Source: Micromonospora sp. MW-13 (GTDB taxonomy: Bacteria; Actinomycetota; Actinomycetes; Mycobacteriales; Micromonosporaceae). From it: a stretch of DNA of 64,000 nt. The notes below the pieces were generated by a model, which saw only the letters and a list, made by a program, of their open reading frames with translations, was not told the origin of the DNA and did not search any database. Shown here one piece after another: positions 7,024 through 20,386 of this stretch (within the stretch, counting starts at the first letter, position 1; every line of letters starts with the position of its first letter). The position numbers were made by a program, and so were the translations under genes. The DNA lies in NCBI RefSeq assembly GCF_003434305.1, contig NZ_QKKX01000001.1, forward strand, positions 124,001 through 188,000, read 5' to 3'.

Positions 7024-8127
7024 TCAGGCCAGCGCCGACTCGGCCGCCGCCAGGAAGGCGTCGTTCTCGGCCGGGGTGCCGATGGTGACCCGGACGCCGT
7101 CGCCGGGGAACGGCCGGACGATCACGCCGCGCGCCTCGCACGCCCGGCCGAACTCCATCGCCCCGTCGCCCAGCGGCAGCCAGACGAAGTTGGCCTGGCT
7201 CGACGGCACGTCCGGGACGAACTTGCGCAGCGCCGCGGTGACCCGGTCCCGCTCGGCCACCACCAGCGCGCAGCGCCGCCGGACCTCGTCGGTCTGGGCC
7301 AACGCGGCGAGCGCGCCGGCCTGGGCGGCCATGCTCGTGGAGAACGGGGTGACCACCTTGCGCACGGCGGCGGCCACCTCGGGCGCGGCGACGAGGAAGC
7401 CGATCCGCAGGCCGGCCAGCCCCCACGCCTTCGACAGGGTACGCAGCACCACCACGTTCGGCCGGTCGGAGTAGGTCAGGCCGTCCGGCACCTCGGGATC
7501 GGTGACGAACTCCCGGTACGCCTCGTCGATGACCACCAGCACGTCCTCGCCGACGGAGTCGAGGAACCGGTCCAGCTCCGGCTTGCGGACCGCCGTGCCG
7601 GTCGGGTTGTTCGGGTTGCAGACCAGCACCATCCGGGTCCGGTCGGTCACCGCTGCGGCCATCGCCGTCAGGTCGTGCCCGTGCCCGGCGTCGTTGGGCA
7701 CCCGTACGCTGGTCGCGCCGCTGGTCGCCGCGATGATCGGGTACGCCTCGAACGAGCGCCACGGGTACAGCAGCTCGTCGCCGGGCAGGCAGGTGGCCCG
7801 GACCAGGTGCTCGGCCAGCGCCACCGACCCGCAGCCGGTGGCGATCCGGTCGGGGTCCACCCCGTACCGCTCGGCGAGTACCGCGCGGAGCGCGACCACC
7901 CCCATGTCCGGGTACCGGTGTGAGCCGGCGACCGCCTCGGCGACCGCCTCCACCACGCCGGGCAGCGGGCCGTACGGCACCTCGTTGCTGGCCAGCTTGA
8001 TCGCCTCGGTCAGGCCCAGCTCGCGGGCCAGGTCGGCGGGGCTGCGCCCGGGCACGTAGTTGGGCAGCGCGTCGAGGTCGGCGCGGGTCAGCCGCAGTGG
8101 CGGGTGGTGTCGGCCGGTGTCGGTCAT
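7024..8127 (-). CDS. hisC: HisC-family aminotransferase, probably aromatic (tyrosine) transaminase
   Basis: PLP-dependent class I/II aminotransferase of the histidinol-phosphate/aromatic type, 367 residues. Visible are KLASNEVPYGPLPGVVEA at the N-terminus, VCNPNNPTGTAV, VVIDEAYREFV and the PLP lysine in LSKAWGLAGLRIGF (about residue 232). Sequence alone suggests HisC, but no other his gene is present. The gene is the last of a tightly packed minus-strand run hppD-RDD-RDD-this gene, its ATG overlapping the preceding stop (ATGA at 8124-8127). Because HppD consumes 4-hydroxyphenylpyruvate, the product of tyrosine transamination, I infer that the enzyme feeds HppD. A stand-alone phenylalanine/aromatic aminotransferase of this family is known in actinobacteria. 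Confidence 0.85.
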   Translation of the reverse strand: MTDTGRHHPPLRLTRADLDALPNYVPGRSPADLARELGLTEAIKLASNEVPYGPLPGVVEAVAEAVAGSHRYPDMGVVALRAVLAERYGVDPDRIATGCGSVALAEHLVRATCLPGDELLYPWRSFEAYPIIAATSGATSVRVPNDAGHGHDLTAMAAAVTDRTRMVLVCNPNNPTGTAVRKPELDRFLDSVGEDVLVVIDEAYREFVTDPEVPDGLTYSDRPNVVVLRTLSKAWGLAGLRIGFLVAAPEVAAAVRKVVTPFSTSMAAQAGALAALAQTDEVRRRCALVVAERDRVTAALRKFVPDVPSSQANFVWLPLGDGAMEFGRACEARGVIVRPFPGDGVRVTIGTPAENDAFLAAAESALA

Positions 8128-9107
8128 GGGGTGTCTCCCGGAGGGTTGGCGGGGTCGGGCGGGGTCTCGGTGTCACGGCTGGCACCGGGTACGCGGGGGA
8201 GCTGGACCACCACGGTCTGCGCGCGCTTGTCGTGCAGCGCCTGACGCAGCGGGTGGTCGAACAGCGGCGACACCGCGTCGACGAACTGGAGCAGCAGGCC
8301 GAAGCCGCAGCAGTACCAGAGCAGGGTGGGCAGGCCCAGGGTGCTCCACCGGCGCAGCGCCCGGCCGAAGCCGAGCGGCTGGTCGGCCTCCACCGGCACG
8401 GCCCGTACGCCCATCAGCCGCTTGCCGAGGGTCTGCCTGTTGCCGGCCATCGCCGGCACCTCGTACGCGAACCAGAGCGCGGTGGCGATCAGCAGGATGG
8501 CGACCTGGAGCCCGCCGGCATGCTCGCCCGGCTGGGGCAGCCCTTCGGTGGAGGAGTCGCCGGCCATGGCCCGGCGGAACACCTCCCGGAAGTACGGGGT
8601 GATCTCCTCGACGTACCGGTAGACGAACCAGCCGTTGACGACCGCGTTGAGCAGGAACACGGCACCGAAGTCGATCAGCCGGGCGGACAGCCGGGCGCCG
8701 AAGGAGGCCAGCGGCAGCCCGTGCGGGCGGGGCGCGGGCGGGCGTCCCGGCCAGGTCGGGTACGGCCAGCCGGGCGGCGGCCCCTGCGGGTGCCCGTACC
8801 CCGGGGGCGGCCCGTAGCCCGCACCCGGCTGTGGTCCGTGGCCCGGCTGTGGCCCGTGGCCCGGTTGCGGGCCGGCGGGCTGGCGCGGGCCGGCGGCCGG
8901 GACCGGGCCGGCCGGCGGCCCGGACGGCTGGCCGGGCGGCCCGGGCGGGGCGGCGGGGCTGACCGGGGGCGGGGGCTCGACCGGGGGCGGCCCCTCCGGC
9001 GGGGTGGCGTCGACCGGGATCGGCGCACCGATCCAGCCCTCACCGTCCCAGTACCTCCTGGTCTCGGGCTCGGCGGGGTCGACGTACCAGCCTGGTTGCA
9101 CGCTCAC
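8124..9107 (-). CDS. RDD family membrane protein with DUF2510-like N-terminus
   Basis: A 327-residue protein starting with QPGWYVDPAEPETRRYWDG, the short tryptophan-rich DUF2510 motif common in actinobacteria. A long Pro/Gly/Gln low-complexity stretch follows (about residues 30-130), then a C-terminal RDD domain with three to four membrane segments; LASFGARLSARLIDFGAVFLL and RQTLGKRLMGVRAV are the typical RDD signatures. GTG start at 9107, overlapping the upstream stop (GTGA). RDD domains are membrane proteins of mostly unknown, possibly transport-related, function. The position between hppD and an aminotransferase makes aromatic amino-acid handling possible but unproven. Confidence 0.85.
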   Translation of the reverse strand: MSVQPGWYVDPAEPETRRYWDGEGWIGAPIPVDATPPEGPPPVEPPPPVSPAAPPGPPGQPSGPPAGPVPAAGPRQPAGPQPGHGPQPGHGPQPGAGYGPPPGYGHPQGPPPGWPYPTWPGRPPAPRPHGLPLASFGARLSARLIDFGAVFLLNAVVNGWFVYRYVEEITPYFREVFRRAMAGDSSTEGLPQPGEHAGGLQVAILLIATALWFAYEVPAMAGNRQTLGKRLMGVRAVPVEADQPLGFGRALRRWSTLGLPTLLWYCCGFGLLLQFVDAVSPLFDHPLRQALHDKRAQTVVVQLPRVPGASRDTETPPDPANPPGDTP

Positions 9108-9895
9108 GGAGCAACCTTAACGACGACCGTCCGGGCGAACTTGTCGTGGAGGCACTGCTGCCAGGGCTTGTCCCAGAGCTGCCAGAGCCCGTCGACGTAG
9201 CTGAGCCCGGGCACCAGCGAACAGCCGACGAACTGCACCAGGTACCGCCGGCCGGCCATGCCACGGTCCAGCGTCCGGGTCGGGTCGAGCGGGACGACCC
9301 GGATCCGCATCACCTTCTTGCCCAGCGTCTGCCCGGTCCGGCGCAGGTACTCGACGTGGTAGAGCCAGTAGAGCCCGAGCATCAGGACGAACAGCCCCAG
9401 CTCGGCCAGGAGCAGCGGCAGCATGATGTCGGTCAGGAACGTGCTCGGGTCGGGCTCGACGAACGTGCCGTCCGGGTTGGTCCGGGTGAACTCGCCGAAC
9501 ATCCTGAACCAGATGAACACCATGACCGGCAGGAACAGCGCCATGACGACCAGGCCGGAGACGGCGCTGTCGATCAGGAAGGCCAGCAGGCGGTCGCCGA
9601 AGCTGGCCAGCGGCTGCCCGCCGGGGCTGACCGGCACCGGCGCGAACCCGGGGCGCGGTGGGGCGTACCCGGGCGGTGGGGCCCAGCCGGGCGGTGGGGC
9701 GTATCCGGGCGGGCCGGCCCACCCGGGCGACGGCGGCGGGCCGGCGGAAGCGCCCGGCGGGGCGTAGCCGGTGGGGCCGGGCTGCGCCGGGACGGCGTAC
9801 CCCTGCGGGACCGGGGCGGGGGGCGGCGCGACGCCACCGGCGGCGGGCGGCTGCCCGCCGGCCGGCGGCGTCGGGTACGTCGGAGGCTGGGTCAC
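9104..9895 (-). CDS. RDD family membrane protein
   Basis: A 263-residue paralogue of the next gene. A Pro/Gly/Tyr-rich cytoplasmic N-terminus of about 110 residues with repeated PPGYAPP/PPGWAPP units is followed by an RDD domain (LASFGDRLLAFLIDSAVSGLVV, GQTLGKKVMRIRVV) with several hydrophobic helices. It lacks the DUF2510 motif. GTG start at 9895, only about 22 bp after the hppD stop, and its own stop overlaps the start of the second RDD gene, so all are probably cotranscribed from the hppD promoter. Two adjacent RDD proteins might form a heteromeric membrane complex; that is inference. Confidence 0.85.
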   Translation of the reverse strand: MTQPPTYPTPPAGGQPPAAGGVAPPPAPVPQGYAVPAQPGPTGYAPPGASAGPPPSPGWAGPPGYAPPPGWAPPPGYAPPRPGFAPVPVSPGGQPLASFGDRLLAFLIDSAVSGLVVMALFLPVMVFIWFRMFGEFTRTNPDGTFVEPDPSTFLTDIMLPLLLAELGLFVLMLGLYWLYHVEYLRRTGQTLGKKVMRIRVVPLDPTRTLDRGMAGRRYLVQFVGCSLVPGLSYVDGLWQLWDKPWQQCLHDKFARTVVVKVAP

Positions 9896-9917
9896 GCTCG
9901 ACAGTGTCGCAGGTGGG

Positions 9918-11231
<1,314 letters not shown>

Positions 11232-11248
11232 TCAGGTTGCGCATTCGG

Positions 11249-11254
11249 TATGGT
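11249..11254 (+). promoter_or_regulatory. -10 box of the Lrp-type regulator gene
   Basis: TATGGT lies 8 nt before the GTG start at 11263. No convincing -35 hexamer and no ribosome site are seen, which fits a leaderless messenger. Confidence 0.4.
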
Positions 11255-11262
11255 CTACACCC

Positions 11263-11766
11263 GTGACTGCTGCACAGGATGTCCAGCTCGACGAACTGGA
11301 CGCGCGCCTCATCGAGCTGCTCGCCGAGGAGCCCCGGATCGGGGTGCTGGAGTGCTCCCGGCGGCTCGGGGTGGCCCGGGGCACCGCCCAGGCCCGGCTC
11401 GACAAGCTCGTCGACCGGGGCGTGATCGGCGGCTTCGGGCCGGACGTCTCCCCGGCCGCGATCGGCTTCGGGGTGACCAGCTTCGTCACCCTGGAGATCA
11501 GCCAGCGGTTCGGGCACGACCCGGTCACCGCGCACCTCGCGGCGATCCCCGAGGTGCTGGAGGCGCACACCATCACCGGCTCCAGCGACCTGCTCTGCCG
11601 GATCGTCGCCCGGTCCAACGCCGACCTCCAGCGGGTGATCGACCAGATCGTCTCGTACGAGGGCATCCGCCGGGCGTCGACGATCATCGCGCTCGCCCAG
11701 CAGCTCCCGTACCGGGTGCTCCCCCTCGTCCGCTCGGCGGTCAGGGAGGCGAGGGCGTCGTCCTGA
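11263..11766 (+). CDS. Lrp/AsnC family transcriptional regulator
   Basis: A 167-residue regulator. The N-terminal winged HTH spans about residues 8-55 (LDELDARLIELLAEEPRIGV, then LECSRRLGVARGTAQARLDKL). The C-terminal RAM ligand-binding domain spans about 70-150 (GVTSFVTLEISQRF, EAHTITGSSDLLCRIVA). Family members sense amino acids as dimers or octamers. The gene diverges from hppD with a 139-bp spacer, the standard arrangement for a local regulator, so control of tyrosine catabolism by an aromatic amino acid is a reasonable inference. GTG start chosen because a TATGGT box sits 8 nt upstream. Confidence 0.88.
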   Translation: MTAAQDVQLDELDARLIELLAEEPRIGVLECSRRLGVARGTAQARLDKLVDRGVIGGFGPDVSPAAIGFGVTSFVTLEISQRFGHDPVTAHLAAIPEVLEAHTITGSSDLLCRIVARSNADLQRVIDQIVSYEGIRRASTIIALAQQLPYRVLPLVRSAVREARASS

Positions 11767-11877
11767 CGTCTCCCGGGCGCGGCCGGACCCCCATTAGCAC
11801 GCCGGTCGCCGAGAAAAGCGCCGCGACACGGCGCGCGGGCGGCGGACCCGGCGGTGATCGTCGTTACCGTGTCCGGT

Positions 11878-13344
11878 GTGGCGAAGGTGGGCGGCCTCAG
11901 GTTGCGTGGCTGGCTGCTGCTCGCCCTCGTCACGGTGGTCGTCCTCGCCGCCGCCGGGGTGTGGAACCCGTGGCCCGGGGTGTGGGACTGGGTCGACCGC
12001 AGCGAGCCGATCTCCGAACCCGACGTGGTCTGGCAGCAGCGGATCGGCGGGACCCCGAAGAGCGTCACGATCGCCGGCGGCGCCGTCGTCGTCGAGCAGC
12101 GCACCCGGGTCGAGGCCCGCAGCCTCGCCACCGGCGTCCAGCTCTGGGAGCGCAAGGCCGACTGGTCCGCGGTGGCCGGCGGTGACCGCGACCCGGTCGT
12201 CGCCGTGGGCAAGCTCCTGGTCAAGGGGTACGAGCTGCTCGACCCGATCACCGGGGCGACCCGCCGCCGCGACGACGACGCGGTGGCCGTGTGGACGTAC
12301 CGGAACCTGCTGCTCGACGCCCGGTGCACCGAGGCGACCGACTGCACGCTGAGTGCCTGGGACCCGCGCGGCACCGCGCCGCTGTGGACGGCGTTCCTGC
12401 CCGGCGTCAGCACCGGCCTCTTCGCCGACAACCCGGACCTGCTCGGCACCCGCCGGCTGAGCACCACCCGGGTCGACGACGGGGTGGCCGGCCCGGAGGC
12501 GGTGCCCCCGCTGCTCGGCTTCCCGGTCGACGGCCGGGTGCACGTCGTGGACACCGCCACCGGGCGGGTGCTCCAGGACGTCGAGCCCGGCCGGGACGAG
12601 CGGCTCGCGGTGGTCGGCGGCCGGATGCTGCGGATCCGGGCGGTCTCGCAGGACGGGGCGTGCGCGTTCACCCTGACCGCCCAGGACCCGGCCACCGGCC
12701 GGGAGGTGTGGCGGCGCACCGGGATCAACCTGCGCACCGCCGACAGCGCCGGCTGCGCCCAGCGGGAGGATCCGCAGGGCGCGCGGAACGTGCTGATCGG
12801 CGTGGCCCCGGACGGCCGGGAGGCCGTCATCGACGGGTACGACGGCCGGCTGCTCCAGGTCAACGGCGAGGGGGCGAAGCTGATCGCGGTCGACGACCGG
12901 TACGCCCTGGTCCGCACCGCCGACAAGCGGTCGATCGTCGCCCGGGAGCTGGGCGCGGACCGGAACCGGTGGACCCGGGCGGCCGGCGGCAGGAGCGGCG
13001 GAACGCTCACCCCGTACGCGGCGGTGCTCGCCGAGGAGAAGCCGAGCCGGCTGATCGCGCTGGACCCGCGTACCGGTAGGGAACTGGTCGTGCTGCGGAC
13101 CTCGGCGAACGCCCTGGCCGTCGGCCCGGCCGGCATGGTCATCGGCGAGGGCCGGGAGATCGGGTACGTCCGCTTCGGCGCGGGCGGGGCGGCGCCCGCC
13201 CGGCCCCCCGGCGACGGTGGCGTCCCCGGCCCGGGCGACCCCGGTGGGGGTCCTGACGGGGGCGCCGACGGGGGGCCCGGCGCCGACAGCAGTTGCGGGC
13301 CGAAGCGGGAGCTCTGCCCCGGGCGGGACGACAAGGACGGCTGA
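11878..13344 (+). CDS. Membrane-anchored PQQ-like beta-propeller protein
   Basis: A 488-residue protein with one N-terminal hydrophobic segment ([19 protein letters not shown], about residues 11-30) and a large probably extracytoplasmic propeller. Blade motifs include [52 protein letters not shown] and [17 protein letters not shown]. Cysteine pairs occur in [11 protein letters not shown] and at the C-terminus ([10 protein letters not shown]), suggesting disulfides. A Gly/Pro-rich tail of about 45 residues precedes the last cysteines. The GTG at 11878 was chosen; in-frame GTGs at 11854 and 11869 are alternatives. Function unknown, similar to the protein at 5731. Confidence 0.7.
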   Translation: MAKVGGLRLRGWLLLALVTVVVLAAAGVWNPWPGVWDWVDRSEPISEPDVVWQQRIGGTPKSVTIAGGAVVVEQRTRVEARSLATGVQLWERKADWSAVAGGDRDPVVAVGKLLVKGYELLDPITGATRRRDDDAVAVWTYRNLLLDARCTEATDCTLSAWDPRGTAPLWTAFLPGVSTGLFADNPDLLGTRRLSTTRVDDGVAGPEAVPPLLGFPVDGRVHVVDTATGRVLQDVEPGRDERLAVVGGRMLRIRAVSQDGACAFTLTAQDPATGREVWRRTGINLRTADSAGCAQREDPQGARNVLIGVAPDGREAVIDGYDGRLLQVNGEGAKLIAVDDRYALVRTADKRSIVARELGADRNRWTRAAGGRSGGTLTPYAAVLAEEKPSRLIALDPRTGRELVVLRTSANALAVGPAGMVIGEGREIGYVRFGAGGAAPARPPGDGGVPGPGDPGGGPDGGADGGPGADSSCGPKRELCPGRDDKDG

Positions 13345-13424
13345 GCGCGACGGGTGAGAGCGGCGTCCCAGGACCGACCCGTCGGGTGCCACCGATCCAG
13401 CGGACTGCCCTAGGCTTTCCGCTC

Positions 13425-15092
<1,668 letters not shown>

Positions 15093-15102
15093 CGTCGACA
15101 TC

Positions 15103-15136
15103 GGTGCGCCCATCCACCAGGATGGACGGGCGCACC
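15103..15136 (+). terminator. Hairpin terminator after fumA
   Basis: GGTGCGCCC (15103-15111) pairs with GGGCGCACC (15128-15136), extended by ATCC/GGAT with a 4-nt bulge, just after the fumA stop. Confidence 0.7.
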
Positions 15137-15290
15137 GCCCCCGTCGGATGCCGTCGCCGACAACCGCGACCGATTGTGCGGTCCGGCGCTGCCGATCCAC
15201 TCTCATCTCGCTATCGGCCTGCAAGTGGCGGCCCGTCATCATCGGGTTACGCTGCTGGATGTTCCACGGGCCAGCGGGGGGGCAACGGTC

Positions 15291-18272
15291 ATGCGGTTCG
15301 GAATCCTGGGACCACTGCGGGTGGGCGGCGGCGAGGCCACCGTCACCGCGGCCCGGGACCGCACCGTGCTCGCCGTGCTCCTGCTGCGCTACGGCCGGGT
15401 GGTGTCGGCCGAGGAGCTGATCGACGCCGTGTGGGAGGAACGTCCCCCGGCCACCGCCCGGGCGCAGCTCCAGACCTGCGTGTCCCGGCTCCGGCGGCGC
15501 CTCACCGAGCTGGGCATGCCCGCCGACCTGATCCTCACCGACCCGGCCGGTTACGGCATCCGGGTCGCCCCGGTCGACCTGGACGCGGAACTGTTCGCCG
15601 AGCGGGTCGACGCCGCCCGGGCCGCCGTGGCGGCAGGTCGGCTTCCGGAGGCGCAGCGCCAGTTCCGGGCCGCGCTCGGCCTGTGGCGCGGGGCCGCCCT
15701 GAGCGGCGTCACCAGCCGTACCGTCCGACGCCGCGCCCAGGTCCTCGACGAACAGCGGATCGCCGCACTGGAGGAGTGCGTCGACGTCGAGCTGCGGCTC
15801 GGCCGCGCCGCCGACCTCGTCGACGAGCTGACCGAGGCGGTGGACCGCAACCCGCTGCGGGAGCGGCTGCGCGGCCAGGCGATGCTCGTCCTCTCCGCGG
15901 TCGGCCGGCAGGCCGACGCCCTGGCCGTCTACCGGGAGGGCCGGCGACTCTACGCCGAGGAGCTGGGCATCGAGCCCGGCGCGGCGTTGCAGGAGCTGCA
16001 CCAGCGGGTCCTCGCCGGCGACCTGGCGCTGGCCGGTCCCGGGCGAGGGCCGACCGCCCCGGTGCGGGGCCTGCCCCGGGCGATCAGCGACTTCACCGGG
16101 CGGCAGCAGACGGTCGCCCGGCTGGTCAAGGACATCGAGGAGGACGACGCCCGGGTCCAGCTCATCGACGGGATGGCCGGCAGCGGCAAGACGACTCTCG
16201 CGGTGCACCTGGCGACCGCCCTCGGCGACCGCTATCCGGACGCGCACCTCTTCGTCGACCTGCACGGGCACAGCGAGCGGGAGCCGCTGTCGCCGGCCGC
16301 CGCGCTGGCTGGGCTGCTGCGCCAGCTCGGGGTGTCCGGCGAGCGTATCCCCAACGACGCCGACGAGCGGGCCGCGCTCTGGCGCAGCGAGCTCGCCGGC
16401 CGGCGGGCCGTGGTGGTGCTCGACAACGCGGCCAGCGCCGCCCAGGTGGCGCCGCTGCTGCCCAGCGGCCGGGGTTGCCTCACCCTGATCACCAGCCGGT
16501 GGCGGCTGACCGGTCTGGACGGTGGGAAGCCCTCCTCGCTGTCCGTGCTGGACCCGGACGAGGCGGTTGAGCTGCTCGCCCGGGTGGTGGGCGTCGACCG
16601 GGTGTCCGCCGAGCCGGTCGCCGCCGCCGAGGTGGTCCGGCGCTGCGGCCACCTCCCGCTGGCGATCCGGCTCGCGGGCGCCCGGCTCGCCCACCGGCCG
16701 AGCTGGCGGGTCGCCGACCTCGCCGGCCGGCTGGCCGCTGGCCGCGACGTCCTCACCGAGCTGGTCGCGGGCGAACGCTCCGTCGGCCAGGCCTTCGCCC
16801 TGTCGTACGCGCAGGTGAGCCCGGCGGCGCAGCGGATGTTCCGGCTGCTCGGGGTGATCCCGGGGGCGTTCTTCGACAACCGGGTGGCGGCGGCGGTCGC
16901 CGACCTGGCCCTGTCCGACGCGCAGGACCTGCTCGACGACCTGGTCGACGCCCACCTCGTCGAGGAGCCGGAGCCGGGTCGGTTTCGCTTCCACGACCTG
17001 GTCCGCGACTACGCCCGGCACCGGCTGGCCGAGCCGGGGGCGGTCGACGCGCGACAGGCGGCGCTGGAGCGGCTGCTCAACTTCCACCTGCACACCGGCG
17101 CGGAACTCGCCCGCCTGGTCAACCGGTCGGCCAGCAACGCCCCCTTCGCGCTGCCGCCGGTGGGACGTCCCGACCTGGTCCGCTCCTGCCTGACCGAGGG
17201 CCAGGACTGGCTGGACGAGAACCGGGCGATGCTGGTGGCGCTGGTGCGGCTGGCCGAGCAGGAGGGCCGCGACCGGTACTGCTGGCAGTTGGCCCGGGCC
17301 TGCTGGAGCTACTGGTTCGCCGAGGGGCACCTCGACGAGCTGATCGAGGCGCACGAGGCCGGGCTGCGCGCCGCCGAGCGGCTGGGCGACGACGTCGCCA
17401 TCGCCACCATGCACAACTACCTCGCCTCCGGCCACCACCGCCTCGGCCGCTACCGGGAGGCGCTGGCGTCGATGCGGGTCGCCCTGCGGCTGCGGGAACG
17501 CCTGGGCGACCGGATCGGTCAGGCCGGCACCCACAAGAACATGGCCGCGGTCCACTCGGTCACCGGCGACCTCCCCACGGCGCTGGCGCATCTGGACAAG
17601 GCGCTGGCGTTGCTGCGGGCCGAGAGGCACGACGGCGGGATCGTCGCCACCTTCACCAACCAGGCGTCGATCCTGCTGATGGCCGGCCGGCCGGAGGGGT
17701 CCCTGGCGGTCTCCCGCCGGCAGCTCGCCCTGGCCCGGGCCGTCGGCACCCTCTACGACGTGGCGAACGCGATGGGCCACGTCGGCATGGCCCGGGCCCG
17801 CCTGGGGCACGGCGAGGTGGCCGTGCGTCGCCTGCACGTCGCGCTGCGGCTCAAGCGCCGGCTCGGCAACCGGTACGGCGTCGGCGAGCTGCTCAACGAG
17901 ATGGGCGTGATCGAGCGCTCGGCGGGTCGTCCCGAGGCCGCGGCGGCCCGGCACCGGGAGGCGCTGGTCGCGATGACCGAGGTGGGCGACCGGGCCGGGC
18001 AGTGCGCGTCCCGAAACCTGCTGGCCCGGGCGCTGCTCGACCAGGGGGACCGGGCCAGCGCGCTGGACCTGCACCGCCGGGTGCTCGGCGACGCGCTGCG
18101 GCTCGACGTCCGCTACGAGCAGGGCCGGGCGCTGGACGGCATCGCCCGCTGCCTGCGGCCCGTCGACCCGGCCTCCGCCCGGTCCCACTGGCACCGGGCC
18201 CTGGAGCTGTTCCGGCAGGTCGGCTCGCCGGACCGGCACGAGGTCGAGCGGCTGCTCGCCGGGCTGGACTGA
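15291..18272 (+). CDS. SARP-type regulator with NB-ARC and TPR domains (AfsR-like)
   Basis: A 993-residue regulator. Residues 1-95 form an OmpR-like winged-helix domain ([32 protein letters not shown]), followed by the bacterial transcriptional activation domain to about 250 ([40 protein letters not shown]). The NB-ARC ATPase has Walker [15 protein letters not shown] (about 294) and Walker [13 protein letters not shown] (about 370). The C-terminal third has TPR-like helices ([35 protein letters not shown]). AfsR-type proteins activate secondary metabolism after nucleotide-driven assembly. Start ATG 15291 after a G-rich site. It sits between two fumarase genes, with no biosynthetic cluster in the window; its target is unknown. 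Confidence 0.9.
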   Translation: MRFGILGPLRVGGGEATVTAARDRTVLAVLLLRYGRVVSAEELIDAVWEERPPATARAQLQTCVSRLRRRLTELGMPADLILTDPAGYGIRVAPVDLDAELFAERVDAARAAVAAGRLPEAQRQFRAALGLWRGAALSGVTSRTVRRRAQVLDEQRIAALEECVDVELRLGRAADLVDELTEAVDRNPLRERLRGQAMLVLSAVGRQADALAVYREGRRLYAEELGIEPGAALQELHQRVLAGDLALAGPGRGPTAPVRGLPRAISDFTGRQQTVARLVKDIEEDDARVQLIDGMAGSGKTTLAVHLATALGDRYPDAHLFVDLHGHSEREPLSPAAALAGLLRQLGVSGERIPNDADERAALWRSELAGRRAVVVLDNAASAAQVAPLLPSGRGCLTLITSRWRLTGLDGGKPSSLSVLDPDEAVELLARVVGVDRVSAEPVAAAEVVRRCGHLPLAIRLAGARLAHRPSWRVADLAGRLAAGRDVLTELVAGERSVGQAFALSYAQVSPAAQRMFRLLGVIPGAFFDNRVAAAVADLALSDAQDLLDDLVDAHLVEEPEPGRFRFHDLVRDYARHRLAEPGAVDARQAALERLLNFHLHTGAELARLVNRSASNAPFALPPVGRPDLVRSCLTEGQDWLDENRAMLVALVRLAEQEGRDRYCWQLARACWSYWFAEGHLDELIEAHEAGLRAAERLGDDVAIATMHNYLASGHHRLGRYREALASMRVALRLRERLGDRIGQAGTHKNMAAVHSVTGDLPTALAHLDKALALLRAERHDGGIVATFTNQASILLMAGRPEGSLAVSRRQLALARAVGTLYDVANAMGHVGMARARLGHGEVAVRRLHVALRLKRRLGNRYGVGELLNEMGVIERSAGRPEAAAARHREALVAMTEVGDRAGQCASRNLLARALLDQGDRASALDLHRRVLGDALRLDVRYEQGRALDGIARCLRPVDPASARSHWHRALELFRQVGSPDRHEVERLLAGLD

Positions 18273-18316
18273 GCGATCATCTGCGGCCCGGCGGCGGTCG
18301 GGGCAGGATGGTGGGC

Positions 18317-19717
18317 GTGACGACTCCAGAGGCAGCGGGCTACCGGATCGAACGCGACTCGATGGGCGAGGTGGAGGTGCCCGCCGAGGCGCTGTGGCGA
18401 GCGCAGACCCAGCGCGCGGTGCAGAACTTCCCGATCTCCGGGCGGGGGATCGAGCCGGCCCAGATCAAGGCCCTGGCCCAGATCAAGGGCGCGGCTGCTC
18501 AGGTCAACGGCGAGCTGGGCGTCATCGACGCCGACGTGGCCGCCGCGATCGCCGCCGCCGCCGCGCACGTGGCCGACGGCGGGTACGACGACCAGTTCCC
18601 GATCGACGTGTTCCAGACCGGCTCGGGCACCTCGTCCAACATGAACACCAACGAGGTGATCGCCACCCTGGCCGGCCGGGAGCTGGGCCGGGACGTGCAC
18701 CCGAACGACGACGTGAACGCGTCCCAGTCCAGCAACGACGTCTTCCCGTCCTCGATCCACCTGGCCGCCACCCAGTTCGTCGTGGAGGACCTGGTGCCGG
18801 CGCTGACCCACCTCGCCGAGGCGCTGGAGGCCAAGTCGGCCGAGTTCGAGACCGTGGTGAAGGCCGGCCGTACCCACCTGATGGACGCCACGCCGGTCAC
18901 CCTGGGCCAGGAGTTCGGCGGGTACGCCGCCCAGGTCCGCTACGGCGTCGAACGGCTGGAGGGGGCGCTGCCCCGGCTGGCCGAGCTGCCGCTTGGCGGC
19001 ACCGCCGTGGGCACCGGGATCAACACCCCGCTCGGCTTCGCCGCCGCGGTGATCGCCAAGCTGCGCGAGTCCACCGGCCTGCCGCTGACCGAGGCCCGTA
19101 ACCACTTCGAGGCACAGGGTGCCCGGGACGCGCTGGTGGAGACCTCCGGGCAGCTCCGCACCATCGCGGTCGGCCTCTACAAGATCGCCAACGACATCCG
19201 GTGGATGGGCTCGGGCCCCCGGGCCGGGCTGCGCGAGCTGCGCATTCCGGACCTCCAGCCCGGCTCGTCGATCATGCCCGGCAAGGTGAACCCGGTGGTC
19301 GCCGAGGCCGTCCGGCAGGTCTGCGCCCAGGTGATCGGCAACGACGCGGCGGTCGGCTTCGCCGGCTCGCAGGGCGACTTCGAGCTGAACGTCATGCTGC
19401 CGGTGATGGCCCGAAACCTGCTGGAATCGATCCGGCTGATCGCCGCGTCGAGCCGCCTGCTCGCCGACCGCTGCGTAGCCGGCCTGATCGCGAACGCCGA
19501 CGTCTGCCTGGCGTACGCCGAGGGCTCGCCCTCGATCGTCACCCCGCTCAACCGTCACCTCGGGTACGACGAGGCCGCCTCGATCGCCAAGGAGGCGCTG
19601 GCCAAGGAGATGGCCATCCGGGACGTGGTGATCGCCCGGGGCCACGTGGTCAACGGCAAGCTCACCGCCGACCAGCTCGACGAGGCCCTCGACCTGCTCC
19701 GGATGACCCACCCCTGA
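18317..19717 (+). CDS. fumC: Fumarate hydratase class II
   Basis: Oxygen-stable, iron-free fumarase of the aspartase/fumarase superfamily, 466 residues. Signatures are [52 protein letters not shown] (catalytic His) and the family pattern [15 protein letters not shown] (about residue 316, mobile loop serine). GTG at 18317 gives MTTPEAAGY; an ATG at 18308 in the same frame is possible. The upstream SARP gene ends 44 bp before. It is the second fumarase in the window, and holding both an iron-dependent and an iron-free enzyme would let the cell keep fumarase activity under oxidative stress or iron limitation. Confidence 0.96.
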   Translation: MTTPEAAGYRIERDSMGEVEVPAEALWRAQTQRAVQNFPISGRGIEPAQIKALAQIKGAAAQVNGELGVIDADVAAAIAAAAAHVADGGYDDQFPIDVFQTGSGTSSNMNTNEVIATLAGRELGRDVHPNDDVNASQSSNDVFPSSIHLAATQFVVEDLVPALTHLAEALEAKSAEFETVVKAGRTHLMDATPVTLGQEFGGYAAQVRYGVERLEGALPRLAELPLGGTAVGTGINTPLGFAAAVIAKLRESTGLPLTEARNHFEAQGARDALVETSGQLRTIAVGLYKIANDIRWMGSGPRAGLRELRIPDLQPGSSIMPGKVNPVVAEAVRQVCAQVIGNDAAVGFAGSQGDFELNVMLPVMARNLLESIRLIAASSRLLADRCVAGLIANADVCLAYAEGSPSIVTPLNRHLGYDEAASIAKEALAKEMAIRDVVIARGHVVNGKLTADQLDEALDLLRMTHP

Positions 19718-20024
19718 CCGGGTCCCGGCAGCCGGCCGGGCGTGGGCGCAGGCCCGGTAGAGCCAGAGCGGCCGCAGCGCCATGTGCGGCGAGGTGTGGC
19801 TGGGGTGCGAACCGCTGGTCGCGCCGGGGGTCGGGGCATGAGTTGGTCTGCCTGTGGAGCTGAGCCGTCTGCGTCATCACCCCGGCAGTGGGACCACACC
19901 GGCGGCCTTTCGGCCGGACGAGTCGCCGCACCTCACGCCGGCCTGGACTTCCCGGCCGGGGCCGCGCGCCGGTTGATCGACTCCGTGTCAGTGACCTAGC
20001 GGAATCCGGGTGCTGTTGAGGCAC

Positions 20025-20039
20025 CATGTCAGTGACATG
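20025..20039. promoter_or_regulatory. Perfect palindrome, operator candidate
   Basis: CATGTCA-G-TGACATG is a perfect inverted repeat with 7-bp arms. Its core GTCAGTGAC also occurs 41 bp upstream at 19987-19995. Paired spaced copies suggest a binding site for a dimeric regulator; the controlled gene is unclear. Confidence 0.45.
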
Positions 20040-20166
20040 GAGTGGATCACGGCGCGCGGCGATATCCGGTCGACGGCCGGGCCCGGCGGCGGCATCATCC
20101 GGGCCATGGTGGACATGGGCGCGGGTGGGCACGATCCAGCCGCCGCAGGGGCGCCCGGCGTCGAGC

Positions 20167-20290
20167 CCGGCGATGGCGTAGCCGGTGCTGGCAGGGCCGG
20201 TGGTGGCAGGGCCGCCGGTGGCGTGGCCGGCGATGGCGTAGCCAGTGCTGGCAGGGCTGGCGGTGGCCGGGCCGCTTGTGGCGTGGCCGG
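20167..20290 (+). repeat. 60-bp tandem repeat, two copies
   Basis: The segment beginning CCGGCGATGGCGTAGCC at about 20168 recurs exactly 60 bp later at about 20228 with a few substitutions, and a partial third start (GCGTGGCCGG) follows at 20281. It lies in a low-complexity stretch before the acetyltransferase gene. Confidence 0.7.
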
Positions 20291-20386
20291 TGTGGTGGCA
20301 GGGCTGATGGCGGCGTGGCTGGCGACGGCAGGGTTGGTGGTGGTGACGTGACCGGTGGCGGTGGCGGTGGGATTGGGATCGGCGAG

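Larger units (their letters stand above)
19718..20386. other. 669-bp region without a supported gene; palindrome and tandem repeat
   Basis: No reading frame here has recognisable protein features. The left part (19718-19985) shows nothing definite. The middle has a pair of TGTCAGTGAC repeats (19986-19995 and 20027-20036), and the right part is a GGC/GTGG-rich stretch with a 60-bp tandem repeat. A frame from 20010 to 20351 exists and overlaps the acetyltransferase frame, but it is Gly/Ala low complexity. Confidence 0.6.

Noticed and set aside
7024..8127. Taking the HisC-like gene as part of histidine biosynthesis
   Set aside because: No other his genes are present and it is locked in a run with hppD; a dual role cannot be excluded, so the family name is kept.
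20010..20351. A frame of 113 codons that overlaps a possible acetyltransferase GTG (20348) by GTGA
   Set aside because: The overlap looked like translational coupling, but the translation is Gly/Ala/Val repeat sequence produced by the 60-bp tandem repeat, without a ribosome site.
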